A stretch of 64,000 nucleotides of DNA from NCBI RefSeq assembly GCF_016862915.1, contig NZ_BONW01000034.1:62001-126000 (forward strand), read 5' to 3'. This DNA is from Plantactinospora endophytica. GTDB taxonomy: Bacteria; Actinomycetota; Actinomycetes; Mycobacteriales; Micromonosporaceae. Position 1 is the first letter of the stretch. Each line of letters starts with the position of its first letter. A program made the translations under genes and the position numbers. The notes under the pieces were generated by a model. The model worked only from the letters and a program-made list of their open reading frames with translations. It searched no databases and was not told where the DNA came from. Positions 50,546-58,718 of the stretch are shown here, piece by piece.

Positions 50546-51598
50546 TTGACAGCTGACCGTGTCGAGACCGGCGACCAGCCGGGCGGCCCGCCGCCCCGGG
50601 CCCGGGGCTCGGTGATGCGCGACGTCGCGCGCCTGGCCGGCGTCTCCCACCAGACCGTCTCCCGGGTGCTCAACGACCACCCGAACGTCCGGCCGGAGAC
50701 CCGCGACCGGGTACTCGCCGCGATGCGGGCACTGAACTACCGGCGCAACTCGGCGGCCCGCACCCTGGTCACCCGCAAATCCCGCACGCTGGGACTGATC
50801 GCGTACGAGACCACCCTGTTCGGTCCGGCCTCCACCCTGTACGGCCTCGAACAGGCCGCCCGGTCCGCCGGGTACTTCGTCAGCGTGGCGAGCGTCCGGT
50901 CGCTGGACCGGGAGTCGGTGCTGGACGCCGTCGACCGGCTCTGCGAACAGTCCGTCGAGGGAATCGTGGCGATCGCCCCGCAGAGCAGCGTGGGTACCGC
51001 CCTGGCCCAGGTGCCGACCGGGCTGGCGGTGGTCGGCGTGGGTGGCGGCGGCGAACACGTACCGACGGTCTGCATCGACAACGCCACAGGTGCCGCGATG
51101 GCGACCCGGCACCTGCTCGCGCTCGGCCACACCACCGTGCAGCACATCGCCGGCCCGCCGGACTGGCCGGAGGCGCGCGACCGGATCGACGGCTGGCGGG
51201 AGGCGCTGCACTCCGCCGGAGCACCGGTACCGGCGCCCCGACCCGGGAACTGGAGCGCCCGGGCCGGCTACGAACAGGGCCGGCTGCTGGCCGCCGACCC
51301 GACGGTGACGGCGGTGTTCTGCGGCAACGACCAGATCGCGCTCGGCGCGCTGCGGGCACTGCACGAGGCCGGCCGCCGGGTACCCGACGAGGTGAGCGTG
51401 GTGGGCTTCGACGACGTACCGGAGTCGGGGTATTTCCTGCCACCGCTCACCACGGTCCGGCAGGACTTCGCCGAACTCGGCCGTCGCAGCCTGGACCTGC
51501 TCATCGAGCAACTCGAAAGCGGGATCCGGACCGACCGGCGGGTCTCGCTGACGCCTCGGTTCGTTCCCCGGGCGAGTTCGGGGGCGGCGCCGACGTAG
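50546..51598 (+). CDS. LacI-family regulator of the sugar locus
   Basis: 350 residues from a TTG start with AAGGAG six bases upstream. Helix-turn-helix VARLAGVSHQTVSRVLNDHP, hinge NSAARTLVTRKSR, and a sensor domain ending FDDVPESGYFLPPLTTVRQDF. It is divergent from ytfQ, and related palindromes occur in the shared gap and at araB, so it most likely represses transport and araBD until the sugar is present. It is the closest relative in the window of the LacI at 17417. Confidence 0.93.
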   Translation: MTADRVETGDQPGGPPPRARGSVMRDVARLAGVSHQTVSRVLNDHPNVRPETRDRVLAAMRALNYRRNSAARTLVTRKSRTLGLIAYETTLFGPASTLYGLEQAARSAGYFVSVASVRSLDRESVLDAVDRLCEQSVEGIVAIAPQSSVGTALAQVPTGLAVVGVGGGGEHVPTVCIDNATGAAMATRHLLALGHTTVQHIAGPPDWPEARDRIDGWREALHSAGAPVPAPRPGNWSARAGYEQGRLLAADPTVTAVFCGNDQIALGALRALHEAGRRVPDEVSVVGFDDVPESGYFLPPLTTVRQDFAELGRRSLDLLIEQLESGIRTDRRVSLTPRFVPRASSGAAPT

Positions 51599-51873
51599 CG
51601 GCGGCCGGCGGACCGGCGCCCGAAATGTGTACCACCGGATTAAACGAGATAGTGCGGAGGGCGGGCAATCACGCTCCGCCGACCCGCCATCCGGGCGCGC
51701 CGCCGGGATACCGCCGGCCGCCTTACTCCGCCCGGATACCGGCCAGGCCGGGCGGAAACTGAAGTCCCCCACACCGCCACGCCGAACCAGAAATGTCCAA
51801 TGTCTTGCAGAAATGGCATCCGATCAGTCAAACTCGACTCCTAGCAATAAATGTTCACGAGGAGTAATCGACC

Positions 51874-52221
51874 ATGGCGAAGCAGGTAATCACACTTCTG
51901 ACCGACGACCTCGACGGCGGCGAGGCCGACCGCACCGTCGAGTTCGGTCTGGACGGCGTCAACTACACGATTGACCTGTCGGACAAAAACGCGGGCAAGC
52001 TCCGCAAGGCGCTGGACGTTTACATCCACGCGGGCAGCCGGGTCGGCCGCGGCTCGGTGGAAAGCCGCCGCTCGGGTCGGCGCGGCACCGCCACGAGCCC
52101 GACCCGAAGTGACCGCGACCTGAACCGTGCCATCCGGGAATGGGCCGTCCAGAACGGCTACGAGGTTTCCGAGCGGGGTCGCATTCCGTCGAACGTGGTG
52201 CAGGCGTACAACAGCCGGTGA
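51874..52221 (+). CDS. lsr2: Lsr2 nucleoid-associated protein
   Basis: 115 residues. The N-terminal dimerisation domain has VITLLTDDLDGGEADRTVEF and YTIDLSDKNAGKLRKALD. The C-terminal DNA-binding domain ends with NGYEVSERGRIPSNVVQAY, where RGR is the minor-groove hook. Lsr2 bridges AT-rich DNA and silences foreign or specialised genes. The ATG follows GAGGAG. The upstream 60 bases are markedly AT-richer than the rest of the window. A very strong terminator follows. Confidence 0.97.
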   Translation: MAKQVITLLTDDLDGGEADRTVEFGLDGVNYTIDLSDKNAGKLRKALDVYIHAGSRVGRGSVESRRSGRRGTATSPTRSDRDLNRAIREWAVQNGYEVSERGRIPSNVVQAYNSR

Positions 52222-52306
52222 GCGGGTGGGGGCACGGGCGACGACCGTTCCCGATTTCGGCCGGCACCCCCTGCCGGCGATCCGCACCCCACCTTCCGGA
52301 ATGCCC

Positions 52307-52340
52307 GGTGCCACCGACGACGGTCGTCGTCGGTGGCACC
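52307..52340. terminator. 15-bp perfect hairpin after lsr2
   Basis: GGTGCCACCGACGAC at 52307-52321 pairs perfectly with 52326-52340 around a GGTC loop, between the converging lsr2 and L,D-transpeptidase genes. Confidence 0.88.
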
Positions 52341-52372
52341 CGTGTCGGAACCGTCCGCATCCGCGCGGCTGG

Positions 52373-53656
52373 CTAGCGACCACCGCCGCTCGACGTCGGA
52401 GTCGGGGTCGGCGTCGCGGGCTTGTCGGCTGCCGGCGGCCCGCCGTTCGCCGGTCCACCCGGAGCCGGCGACGCCGGCTTGATGTCGGCCGGCACCGGCA
52501 GCGCGCTGCCCTTGACGAACTCGTCCCAGCTCACGTTCCAGGCGGTCCAGCCGTTGCCCTGGTCGAGGGTGACCTCGGTACCCTTGATCGTCACCAGGTC
52601 GCCGACCCTGGTGGTCTTCATCAACCATTCCGAGTTCTCGTCCGACACGTTCGTGCAGCCGTGCGAGACGTTGGCGGACCCCTGGTCGCCGACGGACCAC
52701 GGCGCCGCGTGGATGAACTCGCCACCCCAGGTCAGCCGCTGGGCGTTGGCCACGGTGACCACGTAGGGGTCCGCGGAACCCGTGGTGTCGAAGACGGTCG
52801 ACTCGTGCTTCTCCATGATCACCATCTTGCCGCTCGACGTCGGCGTACTGCTCTTGCCCATGCTCACCGGGATCTTCTTGACCAGCACGTCGTCCTTGAA
52901 CACCGACATCTGCTTGGTGGCGTTGTCGATCTCCAGGAAGACCCGGTTGCCGATCTTCGCGGTACCGGCCCGGTCGGTGTCGCCGAAGCTGCCGCCGCCC
53001 ATCGGCACCCCGTCCAGTGCCGCCCGGACGCTGATCGTGGTACCCGGCCGCCAGAAGTCGGGCGCCCGGTAGGAGACCTGCCGGCCGTTCTCGTCCCAGG
53101 CCCAGACGCCCGGCTGCGGCGGGTCGGTGCTGACCGACAGTCGCCGCTGGATCCCCGCACGGGCGTCCTTCGGGACGTCGGAGTCGAATGAGACCGTTAT
53201 CGGCAGCGCCACCCCGTAGGTCTGGTCACTCTGCAGATTAAGGTTGGTCACGGTCCGCTTAGCCGGTTTGTCCATGGTGCTGAAGGTCGTCTTCTGGGTG
53301 ACCGCCTTCCCGGCGTCATTCTTCGCCGTTACCTGGGCGGTATAGGTCTGCTTGTTCGCCAACGCCTTGCTCGGCATCCAGCTCGTCCCATCGGCACGCA
53401 TCGCGCCGTCGACCCGTACCCCGGCGGGATCGGTCACGGCGACCTCGGTGACCTTCCCACCCGTCACCGCCGTACCGATCTCGACACTCGTCGGCAGATC
53501 CCTGCTATCCGGGGCGGGAGTTATCGCCAGCTTGGGTGGCGGCGGTGCCGGTCGGCCCACCCCCTTGAGCGGATTGCCCGTGCAGCCCGCCAGAACCAGT
53601 GGTATGGCGGCCATCACGAGCATCAGCAACAACACCGCTCGACGCCTCAGTACCAT
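52373..53656 (-). CDS. L,D-transpeptidase lipoprotein (YkuD domain)
   Basis: 427 residues. Lipoprotein signal with Cys25 in LVLAGC. Two Ig-like domains (about 45-140 and 140-250) precede the YkuD catalytic domain. The active-site motif is VSHGCTNVSDENSEWL, the catalytic Cys following HG, with the conserved His in GGEFIHAAPWS. It makes 3-3 cross-links in peptidoglycan, as mycobacterial LdtMt2 does. A Pro/Gly/Thr-rich tail ends the protein. Monocistronic. Confidence 0.95.
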   Translation of the reverse strand: MVLRRRAVLLLMLVMAAIPLVLAGCTGNPLKGVGRPAPPPPKLAITPAPDSRDLPTSVEIGTAVTGGKVTEVAVTDPAGVRVDGAMRADGTSWMPSKALANKQTYTAQVTAKNDAGKAVTQKTTFSTMDKPAKRTVTNLNLQSDQTYGVALPITVSFDSDVPKDARAGIQRRLSVSTDPPQPGVWAWDENGRQVSYRAPDFWRPGTTISVRAALDGVPMGGGSFGDTDRAGTAKIGNRVFLEIDNATKQMSVFKDDVLVKKIPVSMGKSSTPTSSGKMVIMEKHESTVFDTTGSADPYVVTVANAQRLTWGGEFIHAAPWSVGDQGSANVSHGCTNVSDENSEWLMKTTRVGDLVTIKGTEVTLDQGNGWTAWNVSWDEFVKGSALPVPADIKPASPAPGGPANGGPPAADKPATPTPTPTSSGGGR

Positions 53657-53891
53657 GCTCCCCCCACCCCATTCCTCCGCTCCCGGTCACAAAGCCTTTC
53701 GGCGCTGGACGGTCACCCCGCGCGTTGCGGCGAGAACCGCCATTACCCGGGGAATCGCCGCTCAACCAAGGGGTAAACCCTGGGCGGGCCAGCGGTTTCG
53801 GGCCGGGTGGGGCCAACTGCCCCGGCTGCGGACGAGCCGGAGGTCGCCGACGGTGCCCCCGGCCCGGCTCCGTTTCTGGCATCCTGCTCGG

Positions 53892-54500
53892 ATGCAGCAG
53901 ATCGACCTCGGACTGCCGACACCGCTGGACTGGGAGGTCGCGCCGCCCGACTGGGCCCGCGACGGCATCACCGGACTCAGCGTGAGCGCGCCGGCCCAGA
54001 CGGACATCTTCGTGGACCCGGCCGGCGGGGAGCCGACACTCTCCGCACCCCGGCTGCTGACCCCGGTACCCGAGGGCGACTTCCAGTTCTCGGCCCGGGT
54101 CAGGGTCGACTTCGCCGACACGTACGACGCCGGCTGTCTGCTGCTCTGGTCCGGTCCCCGGCACTGGGCGAAGCTGGCGTACGAACGCTCACCGCAGGGC
54201 GCCGGGATGGTGGTCTCGGTGATCACCCGGGACGTCTCCGACGACGCCAACGGATTCGTGGTCGACGACGGCGCCCCGCTCTGGCTACGGATCTCCCGAC
54301 TCGGTCCGGCCTGGGCGTTCCACGCCAGCACCGACGGGGCGTGGTGGGAGTTCGTCCGCCATTTCCGGCTCGACCCGGCCGCGACGCCGCTGCGGTTCGG
54401 ACTTTCCGCGCAGTCGCCGATCGGCGCCGGCTGCCCGGTCTGGTTCGACCGGATCAGCTACACCGCCGGCCGGTTGACCGAGCTGCGGGACGGCCGGTAG
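53892..54500 (+). CDS. DUF1349 beta-sandwich protein
   Basis: 202 residues with no signal peptide. Concanavalin-like DUF1349 pattern: LDWEVAPPDW near the N-terminus, FQFSARVRVDFADTYDAGCL, WAKLAYERSPQGAGMVVSV and WWEFVRHFRL. Members are thought to bind carbohydrate or act on it, but function is unproven. The start is the ATG at 53892; the longer open frame upstream is shadow. Confidence 0.85.
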   Translation: MQQIDLGLPTPLDWEVAPPDWARDGITGLSVSAPAQTDIFVDPAGGEPTLSAPRLLTPVPEGDFQFSARVRVDFADTYDAGCLLLWSGPRHWAKLAYERSPQGAGMVVSVITRDVSDDANGFVVDDGAPLWLRISRLGPAWAFHASTDGAWWEFVRHFRLDPAATPLRFGLSAQSPIGAGCPVWFDRISYTAGRLTELRDGR

Positions 54501-54533
54501 CCCTCGCCCGGGTCGTCACCGGGCCGGCTACCG
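54495..54533. terminator. Hairpin at the converging ends of DUF1349 and IclR genes
   Basis: CGGTAGCC at 54495-54502 pairs with GGCTACCG at 54526-54533. It overlaps both stop-codon regions. Confidence 0.5.
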
Positions 54534-55322
54534 CAACTGGCCGCCGCGCAGATCCTCCTCGATCCGCTTCGCCGTGGCCAGCAGCGGCGGCAGCAACTCC
54601 TTGCGGATCACCTCGGAACTGCCCCGGCTGGCGCGCGCGGAGACGTTCAGGGCCGCGATCACCGCGCCGTCGGCGTCCCGGATCGGCGCCGCCAGGGACC
54701 GCAGACCCTCCTCCAGTTCCTGGTCCACGATCGCGTAGCCCTGGCTGTGGATCCGGTTCAGCAGAGTCCGCAGCCGCGCCGGATCGGTGACCGTACGCCG
54801 GGTGAGCGGACGCAGCTCGGCGGTGTCGAGATAGTTGTCGAGCCACGCGGCCGGCTGGGCGGCCAGCAGCACCCGTCCCATCGAGGTGGCGTAGGCCGGG
54901 AACCGGGTGCCGACGCTGATCGCCACCGTCATGATCCGCTTCGTCGGCACCCGCGCGACGTAGACCACCTCGTCGCCGTCGAGCACCGACATCGAGCAGG
55001 ACTCGTGTACCTCGGCGACCAGCGTCTCCATGTGCGGCTGGGCCATTTCGGGCAGGCTCAGGCTGGACAGGTACGCGTAGCCGAGTTCGAGGATCCTGGC
55101 CCGCAGCGAGAAGAGCCGGCCGTCGGTACGCATGTAGCCCAGCTCGACCAGGGTGAGCAGGAAGCGTCGCGCCGCCGCCCGGGTGAGCCCGGTCGCCCGG
55201 GCGACCTCGCTCAGCGTCAACTGCGGATGGTCCGCGTCGAACGCCCGGATGACCGCGAGTCCCCGTTCCAACGACTGGACGAACTCACCGGTCCGGGCCG
55301 TCTCCTCGGTCACCTCGGTCAC
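54528..55322 (-). CDS. pcaR: IclR-family regulator of the pca operon
   Basis: 264 residues. The GTG overlaps the pcaC stop by four bases (GTGA). The N-terminal winged helix (LTLSEVARATGLTRAAARRF) and IclR effector domain (VAISVGTRFPAYATSMGRVL; YAIVDQELEEGLRSLAAPI; ALNVSARASRGSSEVIRKEL) match the PcaR/PcaU/PobR branch, which responds to 3-oxoadipate or protocatechuate. It is the last gene of the operon it probably controls. An inverted repeat upstream of pcaF is a candidate operator. Confidence 0.92.
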   Translation of the reverse strand: MTEVTEETARTGEFVQSLERGLAVIRAFDADHPQLTLSEVARATGLTRAAARRFLLTLVELGYMRTDGRLFSLRARILELGYAYLSSLSLPEMAQPHMETLVAEVHESCSMSVLDGDEVVYVARVPTKRIMTVAISVGTRFPAYATSMGRVLLAAQPAAWLDNYLDTAELRPLTRRTVTDPARLRTLLNRIHSQGYAIVDQELEEGLRSLAAPIRDADGAVIAALNVSARASRGSSEVIRKELLPPLLATAKRIEEDLRGGQLR

Positions 55323-55699
55323 CCGTCCTCCTGTCGCAGAGTCTCCTGGGCAACCTTGAATGCCCGGTTCGCCGCTGGAACGCCAGCGTAGACGCTCACC
55401 TGGAGCAGGACCTCGCGGACCTCCTCGCGGGTCAGCCCGTTTCGCAGCGCGGCCCGGACGTGCATCGCCAACTCCTCGTCGTGGTGCAGCGTGGCCAGCA
55501 CCGCGAGCGTGATACAGCTTCGCGTCCGCCGGTCCAGGCCCGGCCGGGTCCAGATGTCGCCCCAGGCGTACCGGGTGATCAGGTCCTGGAAGTCCGCGGT
55601 GAACTCGTCGGTGCCGGCGACCGCCCGGTCCACGTGCGCGTCGCCGAGCACCTCGCGCCGGACCACCATCCCGGCCGCGTGCCGCTCCCGGTCATCCAT
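55319..55699 (-). CDS. pcaC: 4-carboxymuconolactone decarboxylase
   Basis: 126 residues. The ATG at 55697-55699 follows AAGGAG by seven bases and overlaps the end of pcaD by eight bases. CMD-family motif: RYAWGDIWTRPGLDRRTRS, LATLHHDEELAMHVRAALRN and VYAGVPAANRAF. It decarboxylates 4-carboxymuconolactone to 3-oxoadipate enol-lactone. In some actinomycetes pcaC and pcaD are fused as pcaL; here they are separate. Confidence 0.95.
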   Translation of the reverse strand: MDDRERHAAGMVVRREVLGDAHVDRAVAGTDEFTADFQDLITRYAWGDIWTRPGLDRRTRSCITLAVLATLHHDEELAMHVRAALRNGLTREEVREVLLQVSVYAGVPAANRAFKVAQETLRQEDG

Positions 55700-56663
55700 C
55701 CACCCGCTCCTTCCCACCGCTGCGGACCGGCCGCCCGTCCTCGCCCGGATCGCGCTCGACGAAGTCGCTCCCCGTCGAGTCGCTCCCGATCGCGTCACCC
55801 CCGACCACGTCACCGCCGATCGCGTCACCCCCGACCACGTCGCCGCCGGTCGCGTCACCCCCGGCCACGTCACCGCCGGCCGGGCCGGACCTGGTCGGCT
55901 CGGTCCCGAGGTGGTCCAGGATCAGTCGGCCGACCCGATCCGGCTGTTCCACATTGGCCAGGTGGGCGGCGTCGCCGACCACCCGCAACCCGGCAGCGGG
56001 AATCCCGTCGGCCAGCACCCGGGCATGCTCGATCGGCGTCGCCGGATCGTGGGCACCCGCGATCACCAGGGTCGGCGCGGTGATCCGGGCCAGGTCGTCC
56101 CGCAGATCCATCCCGGCGATCGCCTCGCAGCAGCCGGCGTACCCCTCCGGCGGGGTTGCGGCGAGCATCGCCCGGTACGCGGCGACCACCTCGGGCCGAT
56201 CGGCGGCGAAGCCCCTGGTGAACCATCGGCCGACCACCACGTCGGCAATCGTCTCGACTCCACCGGCCCGGGTCGCGGCGGCCCGCTCCCGCCAGCCCTG
56301 GGCCGGGCCGAGCCAGGCCGAGGTGCAGAGCAGCACCAACCGGTCGATCCGGTCCGGGGCGTTGGCGGCCAGCCACATCCCGACCATCCCACCGAGGGAG
56401 AGCCCGGCGTACGACACCTTCGGCACCGCCAGGTCGTCCAGCAGCCGGAGCACCGCCCGACCGAGATCCGCGATGGTGTACGGGCCGGCCGGCACGTCCG
56501 AGTCGCCGTGACCGAGATGGTCGTACCGGACCACCCGGTGGTGCCGGGTCAGCGCCGGCAACTGCGGCTGCCACATCGCCCCGGAGGTGCCGAGCGAGCT
56601 GCCGAGCAGCAGCACCGGCGCGTCGGCCGGCCCGTCAACGCAGGCGTGCAGGCGGGATGTCAT
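55692..56663 (-). CDS. pcaD: 3-oxoadipate enol-lactone hydrolase
   Basis: 323 residues, alpha/beta hydrolase. The triad is Ser in YAGLSLGGMVGMW, Asp in VIAGAHDPATP and His in GDAAHLANVEQP. It hydrolyses the enol-lactone to 3-oxoadipate. The catalytic fold ends at about residue 260; a tail of GGDVV/GGDAI repeats, encoded by a 15-nt tandem array, makes it some 60 residues longer than usual. The ATG overlaps the pcaB stop by four bases. Confidence 0.94.
   Translation of the reverse strand: MTSRLHACVDGPADAPVLLLGSSLGTSGAMWQPQLPALTRHHRVVRYDHLGHGDSDVPAGPYTIADLGRAVLRLLDDLAVPKVSYAGLSLGGMVGMWLAANAPDRIDRLVLLCTSAWLGPAQGWRERAAATRAGGVETIADVVVGRWFTRGFAADRPEVVAAYRAMLAATPPEGYAGCCEAIAGMDLRDDLARITAPTLVIAGAHDPATPIEHARVLADGIPAAGLRVVGDAAHLANVEQPDRVGRLILDHLGTEPTRSGPAGGDVAGGDATGGDVVGGDAIGGDVVGGDAIGSDSTGSDFVERDPGEDGRPVRSGGKERVDG
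55758..55877 (-). repeat. 15-nt tandem repeat encoding the pcaD tail
   Basis: Six clean units from 55788 to 55877 (GATCGCGTCACCCCC alternating with GACCACGTCACCGCC, so a 30-nt higher-order period), plus two degenerate units from 55758. Confidence 0.93.
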
Positions 56664-58081
56664 GGTGCCTCTTCCGAATTCCGGTACGCCCCGGACGCCC
56701 GGTACTCCCCGAGCGCCCGGTCGACGAAGGTGGCGGCCGAGCCGAGCCAGTTGGCCGGATCCAGTGCCCGGTCCAGCTCCTGCTCGCTGAGGTGTTCCCG
56801 GACCGCCGGGTCGGCCAGCAACCCGGCCCGGAAGTCCGGCGCGGTGACCGCCCGGGCCACCGCGTCGTGTGCGTCGGCCCGGCCGAGCGCGGGGGCGAGC
56901 CGGGCGGCCACCGCCTCGGCCAGTACCCGGCCGCCGAGCGCGTCGAGGTTCTCCCGCATCCGCTGCGGACGCACGTCGAGCCGGGACAGCAGCCTGGCGG
57001 TCCGCGACGTCGCCCCGCCGGCCAGCCGCAGCAGGTCGAGCAGCGGCTCCCACTCGGCGTGCCAGCCACCGGTGGCCCGTTCGTGCTCGTGGACGGCGGC
57101 GGTGAAGAGCGTGGCTACCAGGTGCGGCCCGCGCCGGGCTGCCGCGCCGAGCAGGACGGAGTCCACCGGGTTGCGCTTGTGCGGCATCGCCGACGAGCCG
57201 CCCCGGCCCGGACCGCCGCCCTCGGCCACCTCGGCGACCTCGGTCTGGGCGAGCAGTCCGACGTCCAGGCCGACCTTGCCGGTGGCCGCCAGCAGGCTGC
57301 CGAGCGCGCCGGCCAGGTCGAGCAGGGGCTGCCGCCGGGTGTGCCAGGGCAGCGGGGGCGCGGCGAGGCCGAGCCGGGCGGCGAACCGGTCGGCCACCTC
57401 CGGTCCGGCCGGGCCGAGCGCGGCCAGCGTGCCGACCGCACCGCCGAGCTGTGCCGGCAGCGCGGACTGGGCTGCGGCCAGCCGGGTCCGGGCGTCCAGC
57501 AGGCCGAGCAGCCAGCCGGCCGCCTTCAGCCCGAAGGTGGTGGGCGCGGCTGCCTGGCCGAGCGTACGGGCCAGCAGCACGGTGTCCCGGTACCGCTCGG
57601 CGAGCCCGGCGGCGGCGCCGATCGCGGTGTCGAGCCGGCGTAGCAGCGGGTCACCGGCCCGGGTGGCGACCAGTACCAGCGCGGTGTCGAGCACGTCCTG
57701 GCTGGTCGCGCCGTGGTGCACCCAGGGCCGGGCGGCGGCCGGTACCGCCGAGGTGAGCTGGCGGACCAGCGGCACCACCGGGTTGCCGGCGGCGTCGGCC
57801 GCCCCGGCGAGCGCGGCGAGGTCGAACCGGTCCGGCCGGCACCGCTCCGCGATCGCCTCGGCGGCCTCGGCGGGCAGCACGCCGCAGTCGGCGCCTGCCC
57901 CGGCGAGCGCCCGCTCGACGTCGAGCATCGCGGTCAGCAGGGCCGGGTCGGCGAGTTCTGCGTCCACCTCGGCGGCACCGGACAGCCCTGAGAGCAGCCC
58001 GGCGCCGGCCAGCCCCAACAAGTCTCGCCCGGACGGCGGATCGGCCGACTCGTGGTCAGACGGCGAAGAAGACGGTTTCAT
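56660..58081 (-). CDS. pcaB: 3-carboxy-cis,cis-muconate cycloisomerase
   Basis: 473 residues, fumarase/aspartase superfamily. Signature GSSAMPHKRNPVDS with the catalytic serine loop, and HHGATSQDVLDTALVL near the middle. It cyclises 3-carboxymuconate to 4-carboxymuconolactone. The ATG lies 26 bases inside the end of pcaG, so translation is coupled; a slightly later start is possible. The C-terminal 90 residues after the core helices are characteristic of PcaB. Confidence 0.94.
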   Translation of the reverse strand: MKPSSSPSDHESADPPSGRDLLGLAGAGLLSGLSGAAEVDAELADPALLTAMLDVERALAGAGADCGVLPAEAAEAIAERCRPDRFDLAALAGAADAAGNPVVPLVRQLTSAVPAAARPWVHHGATSQDVLDTALVLVATRAGDPLLRRLDTAIGAAAGLAERYRDTVLLARTLGQAAAPTTFGLKAAGWLLGLLDARTRLAAAQSALPAQLGGAVGTLAALGPAGPEVADRFAARLGLAAPPLPWHTRRQPLLDLAGALGSLLAATGKVGLDVGLLAQTEVAEVAEGGGPGRGGSSAMPHKRNPVDSVLLGAAARRGPHLVATLFTAAVHEHERATGGWHAEWEPLLDLLRLAGGATSRTARLLSRLDVRPQRMRENLDALGGRVLAEAVAARLAPALGRADAHDAVARAVTAPDFRAGLLADPAVREHLSEQELDRALDPANWLGSAATFVDRALGEYRASGAYRNSEEAP

Positions 58082-58718
58082 CCGGGCCCTGTAGGTGGAT
58101 GTCGAAGCGGAACCCGTCCGGTTCCGGCCGGGCGACCAGGGTGGCCCGGCGGGCCGGGTCGACAGCCGCGAGTACCGGGTCGGTGCCGTTCGCCGCCTCC
58201 TCGTCCGGGAAGTAGAGCCGGGTCACCAGCCGGTGCAGCAGGCCGCGCGCGAAGATCGACAGGTTCAGGTGCGGTGCCTCGGTCTCGCCGTCCGCGTCGG
58301 GCAGGGCGCCGGGCTTGACGGTACGGATCTCGTACCGGCCGTCGGCGTCGGTGGCGCTGCGGCCGAAGCCACGGAATCCGGGTACCGCCGCCGGCCGGGC
58401 GCCCCGGGGATCGTCCGGGTGGTCGAACCGGCCGTCCGGATCCGCCTGCCAGGTCTCCACCAGTGCGTCCGGCACCACCGCCCCGGCACCGTCGAAGACC
58501 TGCCCACGGATCGAGATCGCGCCCGGCGTACCGGCCGGCACGACGTCCGGCCCGTCCGGCCAGAGCAGGCCGATGTGCAGGTACGGCCCGACCGTCTGGG
58601 ACGGGGTCGAGCCGAGCGACGGCGTCGGGTCGAGTGCCACGCCGGCCACCGGTGTCGGGTCGGTGCTGACAGCCGCACCCGTGCCGAAGGTCGGGGTGAG
58701 GTCGGGGTGCTCAGTCAT
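58056..58718 (-). CDS. pcaG: Protocatechuate 3,4-dioxygenase alpha subunit
   Basis: 220 residues. The ATG at 58716-58718 overlaps the pcaH stop by eight bases. Intradiol dioxygenase fold: TPSQTVGPYLHIGLLW, QVFDGAGAVVPDALVETWQ and PHLNLSIFARGLLHRLVTR. The alpha subunit lacks the iron ligands and pairs with PcaH. The complex opens the protocatechuate ring between the hydroxyls to 3-carboxymuconate. The first 35 residues are an unusual Thr/Pro-rich extension. Confidence 0.95.
   Translation of the reverse strand: MTEHPDLTPTFGTGAAVSTDPTPVAGVALDPTPSLGSTPSQTVGPYLHIGLLWPDGPDVVPAGTPGAISIRGQVFDGAGAVVPDALVETWQADPDGRFDHPDDPRGARPAAVPGFRGFGRSATDADGRYEIRTVKPGALPDADGETEAPHLNLSIFARGLLHRLVTRLYFPDEEAANGTDPVLAAVDPARRATLVARPEPDGFRFDIHLQGPDETVFFAV

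Noticed and set aside
51790-51873. Defined sigma-70 promoter for lsr2
   Set aside because: The region is AT-rich, but the best TTGCAG/TCAAAC pair is weak, so no exact promoter is claimed.
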